DNA of 64,000 bases from Megamerina dolium (Eukaryota; Arthropoda; Insecta; Diptera; Megamerinidae): NCBI GenBank assembly GCA_963854835.1, contig OY978529.1:48851821-48915820 (forward strand). Direction: 5' to 3'. Within the stretch, counting starts at the first letter, position 1. The number at the start of each line of letters is the position of its first letter. Below the pieces are notes generated by a model, which did not search any database, had not been told where the DNA came from, and saw only the letters and a program-made list of their open reading frames with translations. Shown here piece by piece: positions 1-12,869 of the stretch. A program made the position numbers and the translations under genes.

Positions 1-1010
1 ATAAATTTAGCGTCAGAAATTTGTGATATTAATTAATTAGCATTTTTATGTGATACAATATTTTGGGAAATTAAAAAATTCAGTGTTTTGTTTGTTTATT
101 AAAATTTATGAAAAAAAATTAATTGTAGTACAACGTGTTTGTTTATTAAAATTTACTACGAAAATTAATTTACTACAACGTGATGAAATTTTTTTCAGCT
201 CATGCCTTCCTGTATACAATAAATATTTATTATTATGGGTGCGCTCATTTTCACACATGATGATAACATTTAATTATTTGTTGTTTAAAAAAAAATACAT
301 ATGTACATATGTATTTACATAATATGACATATATAAATATGAATACATACATACATTTTAATGCATGCACAATATAGAGAATAACAATTGATATCATTCC
401 ATCCCATACCATAAATGTGTGTGTTCATTCAATATAGTACATCTTATATGTACATGTATGTATGTATGTATGTATGTATACTATCTATGAATATACTCTA
501 CACATAATATATTCACATTTATACTTCTTCTTGTTTGTTGTTGAAACACAATGAAAAATTGTATTGTCACAACAAGAGTCCAATCCGCACTGCACTCTAC
601 CTATGACGAACTGTTTTTAAAATTGTATACAATTTTTATACTCGTAATATCGTACAATATACGTCTGTCTATTGCAGTAGAATTACAATTAATCGAAAAT
701 GCATTATCTTCGCTTCGATTAAGTTTTCGGTTAATTTATGCGCCTGTGACATAATCCATTATACATCGAATACGATGTACTACATGAGATGTAGATGCAA
801 AATTCTTTTAAATTTCCGCATACAAATGATGAAATATAAATCAAAATTTGTATTCAGTATCGAATCGACACTTTTATTACATTTTTGTGAATTTTTAAAC
901 CATAAACTGTTTACGATATTTTATTTATTTAATTCACGAATAGTTTTGAGCCGTAATAATTCTATTCTCAGTTTGGATAGTTCTTGAACCTATTTTAAAA
1001 TTAGAATATC
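1..1010. other. AT-rich intergenic stretch, no gene seen
   Basis: No coding sequence is recognisable on either strand. Short open frames here have no domain or splice context. The stretch contains a (TATG)n microsatellite at about 455-478 and many alternating ATAC/TATG runs. Confidence 0.6.
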
Positions 1011-1260
1011 AATTATTTGTACTTTTTTTTTACATGTGTCTATTATGAGCTGCTAGTTAATCAATTTGATTAATCTATTATTAATCTATAATTTCAATTA
1101 TTTGTACTTTGCTTGACATGTGTCTATTATGAGCTGCTTGTTAATCAATTTGAGTAATCAATTATTATTTTTATAATTTCAATTATTTGTATTTCTTTTT
1201 TTTTTGAGATGCGTCTAATATGAGCTGCTGGTTAATCAATTTAATTAATCAATTATTCTT
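1011..1260. repeat. Tandem repeat, about 84-bp unit, three copies
   Basis: Three consecutive units begin with TCAATTATTTGTA at about 1011, 1094 and 1178. Each carries a shared core reading TGTCTATTATGAGCTGCT followed by a GTTAATCAATTT block; the third copy is diverged in the core. TTAATC/GATTAA motifs continue to about 1530 and reappear at 2690-2760, on the far side of the adjacent retroelement remnant. The repeat may therefore belong to a larger element, which is inference. Confidence 0.75.
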
Positions 1261-1559
1261 CTTATTAATCAAGAATTTTATTATTAAAATTATATAAACT
1301 TTGATTAATCAGAATATTGTTTAAACAAACAAATGTTTCACTTTAAGCTTTATTTAAGTTTTAAAAATTTCTCTTGAAATAAAAATTTGAAACGTTTTCT
1401 GATATTCGTAACTATGGAAAAATAGATGTTTTCTTTGTTTTGGGCAAATATATTATTAATATTTTCGATATAAGATTCGAGTAACGCTTTTCTTCCGATT
1501 CTGATTAATCACAATTCTTCTGATTAATAAAAGAATTTCAATTTTTGAAGCATTCCACA

Positions 1560-2520
1560 ATTGAGCACAAGTCCACAGGCTGGTTGAAAAAATTCAAACA
1601 GCTCTCGATAGAAAAGAATTCTGCTCAGCAGTCTTTTTAGATATATCTCAAGCCTTTGACAGGGTATGGCAACAAAGCCTATTATTCAAAGCAAAAAAAT
1701 AAATGTTGCCTCTGAACGCTTATTTGCTTATAAAAGCATATCTTCATAAACGGCTGTTCTATGTGAATTAGGACAATGAAATGTCCCCCTTTCACTCCAA
1801 CCAAGCCGGAGTTCTACAAGACAGTGTGTTAGGTCCAATCCTTTACTTACTTTTTACTTCCGATTTACCTACAACTGATGATGCTCTCACTGGAACTTTT
1901 GCCAATGACATTGCTATTATCACGACTGGAACGAGTCCCTTAGTAGAATCATTCAAGCTCCAAATGGGTCTCGATCGAATTTCTACTTGCTTAAAGAATT
2001 GGTGACTGAAAGTTAACGAGATGAAATTAAACCACATAACATTTACTACGAGGAGAGATACTCGTACATGTCCCCAAATCAAATTGAACAATATTTCAGT
2101 TCCCCGATCCACACATATTTTTGCTTAAAAGGAATGGTATTGGTATACAATTCCGCAACATGTATTGGCTGTTGAATCGTCAATCTCCCCTCTCCATGGA
2201 AAACAAAGTCATCCTATATAAAGCAATGCTCAAATTGGTGTGGACTTAGGGTATTCAACTGTACAGTATCCAACTCCAACATAGAAATCCTCCAAAGATT
2301 TCAGTCCAAAACTCTGTGAATTCTAGAATTCATAAAGACCTGAAAATCCTCCTAGTGAAGAACAGAATCAAAGAGAAAGCTACAAAATATGGAGAACGAC
2401 TACAATCATACCCAAATGAGCTTGCCGCTAATCTGATGACATCATCGCGAATCTCTTCAAGGCTGAAAAGGCAAACACCGCTACAGCTTCTTGTGTTATA
2501 GCTCCCACAACATTAAAATA
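1560..2520 (+). pseudogene. Jockey-like non-LTR retrotransposon reverse-transcriptase remnant
   Basis: The plus-strand translation, spread over several frames, reads as a non-LTR reverse transcriptase. It has a FLDISQAFDRVW-like block near 1635-1665, then GVLQDSVLGPILYLLFTSDLP at 1811-1870, then FANDIAI at 1897-1917 in place of the catalytic F/YADD box. A thumb-like stretch with LDRISTCLKNW and LKVNEMK follows. Frameshifts and stops break it throughout, and the second catalytic Asp position reads Asn. The fragment lacks the endonuclease domain. Assignment to the jockey group rests on the SQAFDRVW/GSVLGPILY style and is tentative; a dead reverse transcriptase is secure. Confidence 0.8.
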
Positions 2521-2529
2521 ATTTATTAG

Positions 2530-4720
2530 AGAAGGATGTTCCACAGGGAACATACCTTCCACATGTTATTATCTGCCATAACTTTCTTTAGTTTAAGTCA
2601 AATTTTTGTAAAATGTCGATTATTGTGTTTAGACAGCATACAAATTTATTAAATATGAAAAAATTCAAATTTGTTTTGATTAAACAAAATCATGATTATT
2701 GGAATAATTTGATATATGATTAATTGAATAATTGATTAATCAGAACTAACTAAACAAATATTTCTGTTAATATTTAATTAACGTTTACATCTGAAAGTTT
2801 CTTTTTAAAATATTGCTATGAAAGCTATTGTACAAAAAATTTGTTTAATTTATGTTCTCTATTAGAAATAGTGGACTATAATGAATTTCTGAGTTTTTGG
2901 ATTATTTTTAAAACAATTTCATCATCGGTTAATGTGAACACTAAATAGAAATGGTTGTATAACATAGTGAAGCACTTTTTCTCCTTGGGAGTGAACCAAA
3001 CTAGTCTCAAAAGATACCATTCGACTTCAGTAACAGTAAAAGCCCTAATTCGTTTCTGTTCCAATACGTCACAATAGTTTTTTGTAAAGTGGCTTAAAAT
3101 TTGGCTTTGGTTCATCCCCCCAGACAATGACGCTCAAATTGTGCCGTGAAGCTATCAGACGATGGAATAGATGCTTAAAAATAAAATACTTCAAATTTGA
3201 GTTCGTTTTTTATATTTTACCTATAACTTGTACAAGTTATTTGTCTTTGGTGACCCTTAGTGAAATTTTAATATAGGTCACCGAAGACATGAACTATCCT
3301 TCATGTAATTTTACATATGATTTTTCAAATTCCATGATTCTATCGAAGCAGCTAAATTTTAAACCATTAAGACTTTTGTTACTGAAGTCAAATGCTATCG
3401 TCTGAGACGGGGTTTGTTGCAACCGCCGAGTCAATGACCCTCAAATTGTGGCATATTGTGTAATAAATCAAATTGTTAATCGTTTTACCATTTGTTACGT
3501 TTTTTTTTATATTGATTTCTATTTTTGCATTCTCCTATCGGTCATGTCTCTGCTAGTAGAATTGTTTGATGCCTAAATATGATATTTACATTCTCATGCA
3601 TGCGTCGTGCATACATTATGTAGTTATTACCTACAGAGATTTACATATGTCACACTTTTTCACATTTTTGCTCTTTTTTCTTTTACTGCATTTTTTTGTT
3701 GCTCTTTCGATGCATACATATAATCGAATGCATACGCATGCATATACATACATAATTATATGCATACACGCACACATTGAAAGCCGCTGCTGCAATTCAT
3801 AATTGTCGAGTCATTGACCTCCATTGGCAGAAATGTCAGTTTTTGTTTTTCAATTTTCATTTTTCATAGACATTTTCGTCTGCTTTAAATATATACATAT
3901 ATATATATGTATATATTTTTTTTTTTTTTGTATTCTTGATTATTTTTTTCTTCTTCAATAAGCAAGTGTGGCTGCCTTGCATACTTTTAATTTCTGATAT
4001 CGTATCTAAGAATACATACTTAAATGACTGCTTACTCTATTATGCTTGTAGTAGAATGACATCGTTTTACTTTCTACTTTTTTTTGTATGTTTGCTGTAG
4101 CATTTCTTCTTCATTATTGTTGATGTTTGGCGCCTCAACTGTGCCATACAGTTAATTACTACAATATATATAGTATGATTGATTCTTAAATATTATATAG
4201 TAGGTACTATGCAGTGCTATAAAATAATCAAAAATTGGTATCAAATTCTTCTTTGGTTTTCTTCATATTTAACGCATACAAATCGGTGTGTCGGTAACCC
4301 AAGAAATGTAATATAGAAATATAATAATTGTTTTTATTTATTTTATTATTATTTATACTCTAATTACTAAACTACTACTATTTAATGCAAGGTATTTTTC
4401 TTTGTTTTCTTTTATTCAAATCAGAAACAAAAGAACCATTGTCACATTGGCACTTGTCCAAGAGCGTCTCTAATTTGGGGGGGGGGGGCTATTTCTTGTG
4501 GTGGCGCATAATTGTTGCATTACAATGTATTCTGTAAATATATGAATTTTGTGTTGCTATTTTTGTTCTTTATTCATGATACATCATAGTAAATATGTAC
4601 AAACAAAAATACCAAATTGTGGCGTGTGCCTATTATCGAATGTCTGAGAAATTGGTCTATTTTAAAATTTTCGCCTGCAATTGTTACATGATTGCAATGG
4701 AAAAAAAGACAAATAGTCTA
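2530..4720. other. AT-rich spacer, no gene seen
   Basis: No coding signal. There is a direct repeat of TCAAATTGTG (about 3134 and 3453) with inverted CAGACGATAG-like motifs nearby (3157, 3398), which may be the worn edges of a small element. A TA microsatellite and poly-T run lie at 3890-3930, and a G9 run at about 4480. Confidence 0.5.
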
Positions 4721-4732
4721 ATAATTCAGGTC

Positions 4733-5133
4733 AACAAAGATTAGGTTAGGTTATAACTACTCAGCGTTAGGTTAGATTAGGTTATTGTGCCAACAATGAT
4801 TAGGTTAGGTTATACTTAGCGTTAGCAACTTTAACTCTGAAGCCAGTTGACCCATTGTGATACCTGTTAGGTTAGGTTAGGTTATTTCTGGCTGCCCTCA
4901 GAGAGGACACATTTAGATCAGATACCACCAAGTTTTTCTTTCAGTACCGTTGTGCGTATTCAATTTTGGACAGTATTAGAATGGAGCTACATACATTAGC
5001 CGGTTTTTCCTGAGCTTTATTACAGAGCACTTTAAGATGCTTTTCGCGTCCAAGCGCTTACCAACAAGTGGGCACCGTTCGAAGAAAAATCTTTTCGATA
5101 TTAAAGTAGACACAATTTGGTATTGAACCCACG
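4733..5133 (-). repeat. tRNA-derived SINE copy with expanded TTAGG-like tail
   Basis: Read on the minus strand, the body of the window's SINE family runs from about 5133 down to 4867. It includes the GAAAAGATTTTTCTTCGAACGG block, the ACCGGCTAA block and the AGTGTGTCCTCTCTGAGGGCAGC block. The tRNA-like head is badly eroded. The tail is unusually long: TTAGGTTAGGTTA runs occur at about 4740, 4800 and 4866 on the plus strand, and the first two lie in a duplicated segment of about 60 bp. It lies head-to-head with the next copy. Confidence 0.8.
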
Positions 5134-5173
5134 ACATACGGTTAAGGAGGTAAAATCCGGCTCAAATCCCTAC

Positions 5174-5530
5174 TGGGTGCCGTAGCTCAGTGGTTAGTGT
5201 GTTGGCCTTCTGATCTGTAGGCCGTGGTTCAATCACCCGGCTGATGCATAACAAATTTGATATCGAAAAGATTTTTCTTTCGAACGGTACCCACCTGTCG
5301 GCAAGCAATTGGCAATTGTTCCGATAGTAATAACTTGCCATGAAAAAGCTTCGAAAACAACTCTGTGACAAAGCCCAGAAAAAGTGATGTCACAAAGGTT
5401 CTGTCGTTCGGAACCGGCTAAAATAAGTAGGTCCCTTCTAATACTGTCCAAAATTCAACACGCACAACAGTAATGGAAGAAAAGCTCGGGCAATGAGTCC
5501 TGCGGGGATTTTAATGCCACATATGCCAAA
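5174..5530 (+). repeat. tRNA-derived SINE copy, GCCACATAT-tail type
   Basis: The head reads GGTGCCGTAGCTCAGTGGTT, a good RNA polymerase III A box, with the B-box-like GGTTCAATC 45-50 bp further on. The body follows: ATATCGAAAAGATTTTTCTTTCGAACGGTACCCACCTGTCGG in register, then the TGATGTCACAAAGGTTCTG and GGTCCCTTCTAATACTGTCC blocks. Unlike the CCTAA-tailed copies, its 3' end runs GCTCGGGCAATGAGTCC...GCCACATAT. The same 3' end recurs at 23611 and in the tandem array, so this is a second SINE subfamily. Confidence 0.88.
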
Positions 5531-5581
5531 GTGCCAAAGTCGGTCTCTTTTTATATTAAATAGGAATCTGTTTCAGAAAAT

Positions 5582-5700
5582 GTTCAGTGGTTAGTGTATT
5601 GCCTTTGGGATTGGTAGGCCGAGGGTTCAATTCCTGTGACAACTTTGAAACCTCTAAAAGATTTTTCTTTCAAACAGTGCCCACCTGTCGCCTAACATGG
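5582..5700 (+). repeat. Partial SINE copy (head and first part of body)
   Basis: It contains CAGTGGTTAGTGTATTGCC, then GGTTCAATTCC (B box), then AAAGATTTTTCTTTCAAACAGTGCCCACCTGTCG. This is the 5' third of the SINE. It lies about 50 bp downstream of the previous copy and is truncated. Confidence 0.75.
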
Positions 5701-7680
5701 GTCCATGGCTCGAATTGCGATCGGGACCAATTCAACAGCATTTTTTCAGAAAGGCAAAATAAAAGCTTTTTGAAATGTTGCCACCCACGTTTCTGCATGC
5801 AATCGGCAATTCTTTTAACAGTCTGCCACAATCTCAGAAATATTTGCACTGCAAATTTCAAGTGACTACTGTAGTAACGGTCAACTTTTATATGTAGTGT
5901 TTTCAAACTTGCGGAAACTTATAGTATTCACAGGAGGGGTTAATCTGGAGAATATGGCGTCAATTGTTGAAGCATTTTTTAAAATATTGTGAGCTTCTAC
6001 GAATTGATATGTAGGTGGATCTATGGCATTTTCAGTTAAGATCTTTAAATTCGTAGCTTGTCTAAGACGTTCAAATATTTTTTTATTAAATTCACAACTG
6101 ATTTCGAGCAAATGCAGTACGAAATTTACGACTTATATCGATCGGTCCAATATCAAGAAGTGACTGATCGATCAAAGAAAGAACTTCTCCTCAGTATCAT
6201 TCAAATGGCGTTGAATTTTATTTCTTTGGATGATCTACTTTTACTTGTAAAATTGCCTGCATTTAGTACACTCGAACTTAATATTTCCATCATGGTTGGT
6301 GGCGGTTTTTATATTTTCTTCATATAATTCTTCTTTTTAGTCACTTTCTTAAGTTTTTCTTATCTGCCCATTGTGGTCTTTAGTAGCATTTTCTTTTGCA
6401 AAAATTTTATTTGCCATAGTTCATAAATGCAATGCAGCTCAATTGTTTGTGCCCACAAAACGGTTCAGCTTACTGCAAGAGTGTCGCATCATCGCATTTC
6501 ATTTTAGAGGGTACGGGGGTGGGTATGTAGAAAATTGTTATATTATATTTTTGTTGCCATTATTATTGTTGTAGATTTTCTTTTACATTTTTCTTTTTCT
6601 GTATTGCAGACTTGATTATTTTGACTTTATCTCTCATGTATATCTCATGTTTGCTTTGATGTGCACTTTTAAAGTGTTTTCTATTTTTTTTTTTTTTGTG
6701 GTTTACGTTGTGGCATTTAACTATGTATATATATTGCCAACTAAAATCGACAATAGTTTTCTATGTTTGGCATCTTTCTTTTTCGACTTTTATGCATTCA
6801 AAAATAAGGCAAATGTAGAAATGAGCTCAAAGGAAAGCTTGATTTCCGTTGGAAATGTATCAGTATCCTTCAATTAAATTGTATATATGAGTGCATGTGT
6901 GTTTTATGCATTTATGTCATCATTTTAGGTAGGATGTACAATATGCCTCTAGCAGAAATTGGCAACAAAGCAATAGTATGAGATAAGAACTTGGTTTAAG
7001 CTTAACCTGTGAATTGGTGTGTCATTTAAACATTTTGTGCACCTCCTTTTTCGATATTTTTTTTTTTTATAAATTGAGTGATTAGACTTAATGTAATTCA
7101 GTTTTCTTGCAAATTAATTTGGGTGAAAATGCCTTCGCACGCAAGCGAACTCATTTGAAATTAATATCATAAATGACAGTCCGAACAACAAAGCAAAATT
7201 TGACATCAAATACTTAATTTCATGAAAATGGGAGATAGAAACTATGCCCTCGAAATATCTAAATATCTAAAAATTGTTTGCTCATTGTTACATTTATTTT
7301 AGAGTATACGTTAATAAGCATATGGTGTTCGTATGTTCAATGTCAACGAATATGATAAGGTTATCATCTGATGTCATATGATATACATACTCGTATTTTA
7401 TCTACTTGCACATACTATTGCTCTTTGAAAATTATATTGTATGAGTTACTCCGAATATTTTTGAATTTGTTGACGACCTCAATTTAGTTCTGAATATTCA
7501 GTTGGTTAGAGCAATGAAGTGAAAAATCAAATAGTAAGTACTTTTTGTTTTAAGTATTGTAATACATATTCGATGGGACTATTTAAGTAAATATGAAAAA
7601 ACATAAAGCACACATTTCCCAATTTTCCAATAATTTTTTTTTCTCGAAAAAAATGTAATTTATTTTTTGCCCTCTCAAAT
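5700..7680. other. Spacer, no gene seen
   Basis: Short overlapping open frames lie around 5670-6330 on both strands but show no recognisable domain, splice-site pattern or codon signal. The rest is AT-rich with poly-T runs. Confidence 0.5.
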
Positions 7681-7682
7681 AT

Positions 7683-8326
7683 ACAGGGTAGACCATTGAG
7701 GGTTTTTTCATATGTTATTTTTACAATGACAGCTATTTCCCACTGGAAATTTTGACAGAAAGTCAGTAGCATATCTCCGCGGAACGAAATGAAACGCTTT
7801 ACGCTTGAATAAGAATGGGATATAAATGCAAACAGTGCGTTTATTCAAAAATTCGTGAGCCTAGTATGTTAGTGGACAACACTCACGGTCCCTGTTGTCG
7901 TACGGTGAGCACTGACGAGAATGTGGCTGCCGTAGCCGAAAGAGTCTGACTCAGTCCTGGAACATATCGACTCGCCATCAATCTGAACAACTTTACATTC
8001 ACGATCTTTGGTTTCAACAGGATGGCACGCCATGCCACAATTGATCTTTTGGGCTTCAAGTTCGGTAATCGTGTTATCAGCCGTCTCGGCGATGTCAAAT
8101 GACCAACTCGGATCTTTGATTTGACGCCATTACACTTTTTTGTGAGGTGCCGTAAAGGACTGATGTTATGCCAACAATCCATTAACGATTCAGGCCCTTA
8201 AGACGAATATCGAGCAAGCCATTTGTGAGATAGAGCCAGAAACCATCGCTAAGGTCTTGGAAAACTAGGTTTGTTTTAATTTTTTTTTTAATTTTTAAAA
8301 AGAAACTTGTATATGGACCACCCTTT
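7683..8326 (+). mobile_element. Internally deleted Tc1/mariner-type (IS630 superfamily) transposon
   Basis: The ends form an imperfect inverted repeat: AGGGTAGACCAT at about 7685 and ATGGACCACCCT at 8312. The plus-strand translation begins with a helix-turn-helix-like fragment (VSTDENVAAVAERV, about 7905). It then jumps, across a large deletion, to the C-terminal catalytic part: HATIDLLGFKFGNRVISRLGDV, then FDLTPL with phenylalanines where DYFLWG is expected, then TNIEQAICEIEPETIAKVLEN. About 640 bp remain of an element normally near 1.3 kb. Stops and frameshifts make it non-coding. Confidence 0.8.
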
Positions 8327-8390
8327 AAATTCAAAAATTAAAATGCACCATTGAAGATAATCCTTTTATAAGTATATTACCATTAGAAAG

Positions 8391-8850
8391 GGAATAACAG
8401 GAAACGAAAAGCCAGATGAACTCGCTAGAAAGGGAGCAGCAACCCCGTTTGTAGGCCCGGAAACATTCGGGGGGATTGGGAAAGGGAAACTTCTCCACAA
8501 TCTTTAGGGAAGCAGAAGATATCCAAAGGAAGCAATATTGGGACAATCTACCGTGGTTAATACAATCAAAGTCACTCTTAGGAACATATAATTAAATAGT
8601 TTTGAGCATTTTATGAAGCTAAACAAGGATAACTTAAGAGTCATTACAGGAATTCTGACAGGACATTGTAGGCTGAACTATCACCTAACAAAACTGGGAA
8701 CATCTACTAATTAATGGGGCAATCAGACTCGGGTATATAGGCGCAATACTAAATTTCATAGAGGATGTTGGACTCAAAGATCTTATAGTTCGCGATGCTT
8801 CATCCGATTCTACATTATATGATTATATACTTATATATGGAATGTTGAAT
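8391..8850 (+). pseudogene. Non-LTR retroelement RNase H tail remnant
   Basis: The plus strand reads GITGNEKPDELARKGAATPFVGPETFGGI. This is the end of a retroelement RNase H domain, where the family motif is G-x-x-GNE-x-ADELAR; the Ala of ADELA has become Pro. A frameshifted VITGILTGHCRLNYHLTKLG block follows, the usual post-RNase H region. Related fragments lie at 55673-56365 and 58090-59010. Confidence 0.75.
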
Positions 8851-9237
8851 TAAGGTTAGGTTAAGTTATGTGCTGCCCTATCTCTGAGAGGACACACTTA
8901 GGCCAGTAAGGCCCATTGTGATACTACCGAGCTTCTCTTCCAATACTGTTGTGCGTGTTAAATTTGGACAGCAATAGAAGAGTCCTACTTATATTAGCCG
9001 GATCCGAACGGCAGAACCCTTGTGATATGACTTTAACTTAGTTTTTGTCACAGAACTCTTTTTAAGAAGCATTTTTTTGCAAATTCTTACTGTCGGAAAA
9101 ATTGCCAATTCTTGCCGGCGGGTGGGTACCGTTCGAAAGAAAAATCTTTTCGATATGAAATTTTGTTATGCCTCAGCCGAAGATTGAACCCTACATATCA
9201 GAAGACAAACGCACTAACTACTGAACTACGGCACCTA
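8851..9237 (-). repeat. Near full-length tRNA-derived SINE copy
   Basis: Read on the minus strand it starts with the tRNA-like head (GTAGGTGCCGTAGTTCAGTA, 9237 downward) and the body (AAAGATTTTTCTTTCGAACGG). It continues through the GGTTCTGCCGTTCGGATCCGG block and ends in AACTTAACCTAACCTTAATT at 8870-8851. All sections of the family consensus are present. Confidence 0.88.
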
Positions 9238-9239
9238 CG

Positions 9240-10410
9240 ACATGTTGAATTAATTGAGGGCAACACTTTTTTTCGAGAAACGTAAACGTCATAAATTTCA
9301 TTTAAATACACCAACGCCATTAATTCATGCGTTGTATGGGATCGAATCACTATGCTACTTATTTTTTTTTTTTAGTTTTTACCATTTTTCATAAATTACA
9401 AATGTTTTTAATTTTCTTCAATTACAATATTTAACAATAAATTCTAAAGTGTATTTAAAATTAAATATATTTGAATCTCAAATGACCCTTAACATTTAGT
9501 TGATATTACGAAAAACTAAATGTTATTTAAATAGTCATGAAATTGGTGTAAGAAAAATGCAAACGTATTATGCAATATTTGTATAATTTCACTTAAACAT
9601 GCAAATTTCAGTGGTGCAACGGTTAAGGGCTCTAGTGTATTTATACATAACGCAATAAATGGAGTGGCACATTTAAATGTTTGCAATTTTTTCTTTTTTT
9701 GCACTCATAGGTATAGGTAGGTACAATATATATAGTATGTAAATAACTCCAACAGTGGAGTGAAAGAAACTAGAAATTCTTGCAATGTTTCTACCTTGAC
9801 CCAATATACCATACACTGTATGTGTACACATACACGCCAATAACTACATATATATGTGTGCGTCTATAATATATTTACTTGTATATGTGTCACTTCCTTT
9901 TTGATTCGCATTTATGCATTTTTATATTTACTTTTCAATCAATTCTAGTAAGTAGTACCTACATGTACTCATATGCTTTTAAGTCTCATTTGTTCTGTTC
10001 TGCACCCACCTGCTGATTTATATCAACATAATATTCCTTCTCCATGTTCAATTATGTATGGTTTTCCAAGTGTTGAATGATTGTTTTTTGTTTTTTGTTT
10101 TCATTGTGTACGTAAATGAGTTTTTCTATTTTTGCTTCAATTGTACATTGCAATGTAGTCGTATCTGTGAAAGTTTAGTGTAAAAAGAAAAAGTTTTTTA
10201 ATTGAAAACATTGTATATATGAACAGAAAAACATTTTAGTTTCTGTTCGATTGTGTTGATGTTTATGTTGACATCTTCTTAAAATGCTATTGTTTGTAAT
10301 TTCAAAATACTTTGCATTTCATTAGTTTCATTTCCATTTATTCTACATATATGATGGAATGCTTTGATCCTAATGTCAATTGTTTATTCAAAGAATGTCA
10401 CATTATTTAA
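9240..10410. other. Spacer, no gene seen
   Basis: AT-rich with simple-repeat runs; no domain or splice pattern found. Confidence 0.5.
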
Positions 10411-10417
10411 ATTTAGA

Positions 10418-11590
10418 GGGCCCTGTCCCAGAACTACCCGATATTCTATAGCTTCGATATCCTGTTTATAGTATGAACTGTCTAGCTCATTAAAATAGCC
10501 ATCTACCGCAGACTCCACCTCTTCTTTTTTTGCAAATCTTCTACCACCAAGCCATTTTTTCAAATTTGGAAATAGAAAATAATCCGAAGGAGCTAAATCT
10601 GGCGAATAAGGTGCGTGCTGAAGCTTTAACTCAATGATTTTGGCCATCACAATAGCGGATGTGTGAACTGGTGCATTGTCTTGATGAAACAACACTTTCT
10701 ATTTCGCCAAATGCGGCCTTTTTTTTTAATTTCATTACTTAAACGCTGCACCAAATTAGCATAATACACGCCATTTTCTTTTTGAAGATAATCAATAAAA
10801 ATTATTCCAAATACATCCCAAAAAAAAAACAGACGCCATAACCTTGCCTGCAGATGAAATTGTCTTCTCCCCTTTCAGTCCACTGTTTTGATTGCTCCTT
10901 TGTTTCAGGTGTGAAGTGGTGGACCTATGGCTCATCCATGGTTACGAATCGACGCAAAAACTCGGCTTTACTACTGTGAAACATCGCCAAGCACTCTATA
11001 GAAACATCTTCACGACGTTGTTTTTGTTATATTGTGAGTGAACGCGGCACCCATCTTGCACACAGTTTTTTCATCCCCCATTTTTTGGTCAATATACGAT
11101 GTATCGCATTTTATGAAATGCCTGTAATTTCACCTAGCTCACGCACCTTTAGCCGGCGATCATACAATACCACTTTGTGGATTTTCTTAACCGTTTCTGG
11201 CGTGGCCACCTCAATTGGTCGACCACTACGGTGTTCGTCTTGACAGTTCGTACGATCTCGTTGAAACTCTGCCACCCAATATTTTATGATCGTAAACGAA
11301 GCAGCAGACTCCCCCAGAGTAGAATGTAGTGCGGCTTTAATATTCGTTGGACTGAGACCTTTCAAATGAAAGTATTGAATTACATAACGGTGACTAATTT
11401 TTTCCATGCTTACAAATTCACTGAGGTTGTTAACTTTCGATGTCTCAAAAAAATAAAAATACTAAATAACGTGGCGCCTTGAAACCTAAAACATATGTTT
11501 TATAAGGTTGCAACTTTTCAGCAAAGTAATTTTTTTCAAACTACTGCCGAAATCTATATGTCAGGTCGGGTAGTTTTGGGACCGCCTCGT
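10418..11590 (-). mobile_element. mariner transposon, frame-broken transposase
   Basis: Inverted termini face each other: GGGCCCTGTCCCAGAACTACCCGA on the left and TCGGGTAGTTTTGGGACCGC at 11566 on the right. On the minus strand the transposase starts at MEKISHRYVIQYFHLKGLSP (11407). It continues with a helix-turn-helix region ending near RRLKVRELGEITGIS, then a frameshifted middle with VTMDEPWVHHF (first catalytic Asp). The last open part (10695-10384) has FHQDNAPVH (second Asp) and YSPDLAPSDYFLF (third Asp; the DD34D spacing of mariners). All three acidic residues survive, but frameshifts separate them. The C-terminal frame runs through the left terminal repeat. Confidence 0.9.
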
Positions 11591-11599
11591 ACATTCATA

Positions 11600-11930
11600 T
11601 TAGTGTAATAACTAAATCTTATCTACTTATTATTCTTATATATTGTGGGGCGTATTCATAGTCATGATAAAGTTGATTTTAGAAATAGAATCGTCCTTTT
11701 TTTCTTTGATCAATTTCCCATACAGAAATCTATTAAAAAGTCATTACTACTTTTAAAGTTGATTTTATTTCGATTTAGACTATGTTGAATTTCGTGGCGA
11801 ATTTGTTAAATAAAATTTATTTCATAATGTTAGTTACCCTTTAAATGTAATTATGCATTATTACTGAATAAATTTATGCTAAAATTCATTGTAAAAAAAT
11901 TCAAAATCTTAGGTTTATATTTAAGAACAT
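11600..11930. other. Spacer between two mariner remnants
   Basis: No gene recognised. The two mariners are separate insertions, since their terminal sequences and proteins differ. Confidence 0.5.
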
Positions 11931-11931
11931 A

Positions 11932-12860
11932 TCAGGTCAGTCCATAAGTTCGTGCGTTTTTCTTAGGTGGTTTTCAAATAAATAAAAAACAAGTTTACAG
12001 TATTTATTAATCAATAATATATTTTTCTGCATTATTTACAATGTTTTCCCAACGTTTAGGCAAATTTTGAATTAACTGCTCCAGAATTGTTTGTCCTTGG
12101 TTCCAAATATAGCTTCTTCTTCTTCTTAGCTTTTTATAGCTTCTTTTGATGTGTAATTCTTATTACTTAAATGGGACTCAATTCCGCAGAAAAGGTGATA
12201 ATCGCAAGGTGCAATAACATTAGAGTACGGTTAATTCGGCATTAGCTCCCATCCGAGCTTGTTCAGCTTGCCTAAGGTCTGTTTTGCGGTATGCGGTCTT
12301 GCATTGTCGTGGTGAAACAAAACTTTGCGTCTATTGACTAAAGACGGCCGATTTTTTTCAAGTCAGTTTGGATAGTTGATGGCATTAATAATCAGCTGTG
12401 ATCGTCTGGTTTGGTTCCAGCAGATCAAAATAAATGTTACCGGCCATATCCCAACAACAGGAAGCCATCTCTGGGGGTTGGTTCTGATGTTTTATCTTTA
12501 TCTAACCACTGGCGTTTGCGAACAGGATTATTGTAAAGGACCCATTTTTCGTCCCCAGTAACAATACGTTTCAAAAATATATCAATTTCAAGGTGCCAGG
12601 TGCCTGTAAACGGTTCCATGTAATGAATTTAACAAGCCAGCCATCATATCGATTGTCAAACTTGGCTCAGCTTCCACGAGTTCCAGCAAGGCGTCGGAGT
12701 TAAAGACCTCAGGACCACGAGAGCGTGGTGCATCCTCAACGTTATGATCACCACTTCGGTATTTGGAAAACCACTTTTACGCAGTCCTTACACTCACGAT
12801 ATTCTCCCCATAAGTTGCGTTTATTTCTGCAGCAGCAGTTGCTGCATTTTTTCCACTTTA
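11932..12860 (-). mobile_element. Second mariner remnant (different subfamily)
   Basis: One end is visible as TCAGGTCAGTCCATAAGTTC at 11932. On the minus strand, degraded frames encode: an N-terminal region near 12840 (a YGENIVSVRT-like helix-turn-helix and LTIDMMAGL); FLKRIVTGDEKWVLYNNPVR (12573-12514, first catalytic Asp); and, frameshifted, VLFHHDNARPHTAKQTL near 12320 (second Asp). The far end is lost in a poly-A stretch. It is non-functional. Confidence 0.85.
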
Positions 12861-12869
12861 AAAAAAAAA

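Noticed and set aside
5587..6327. Cluster of overlapping open frames on both strands
   Set aside because: The frames overlap each other and a SINE fragment, are short, and show no family resemblance; treated as chance.
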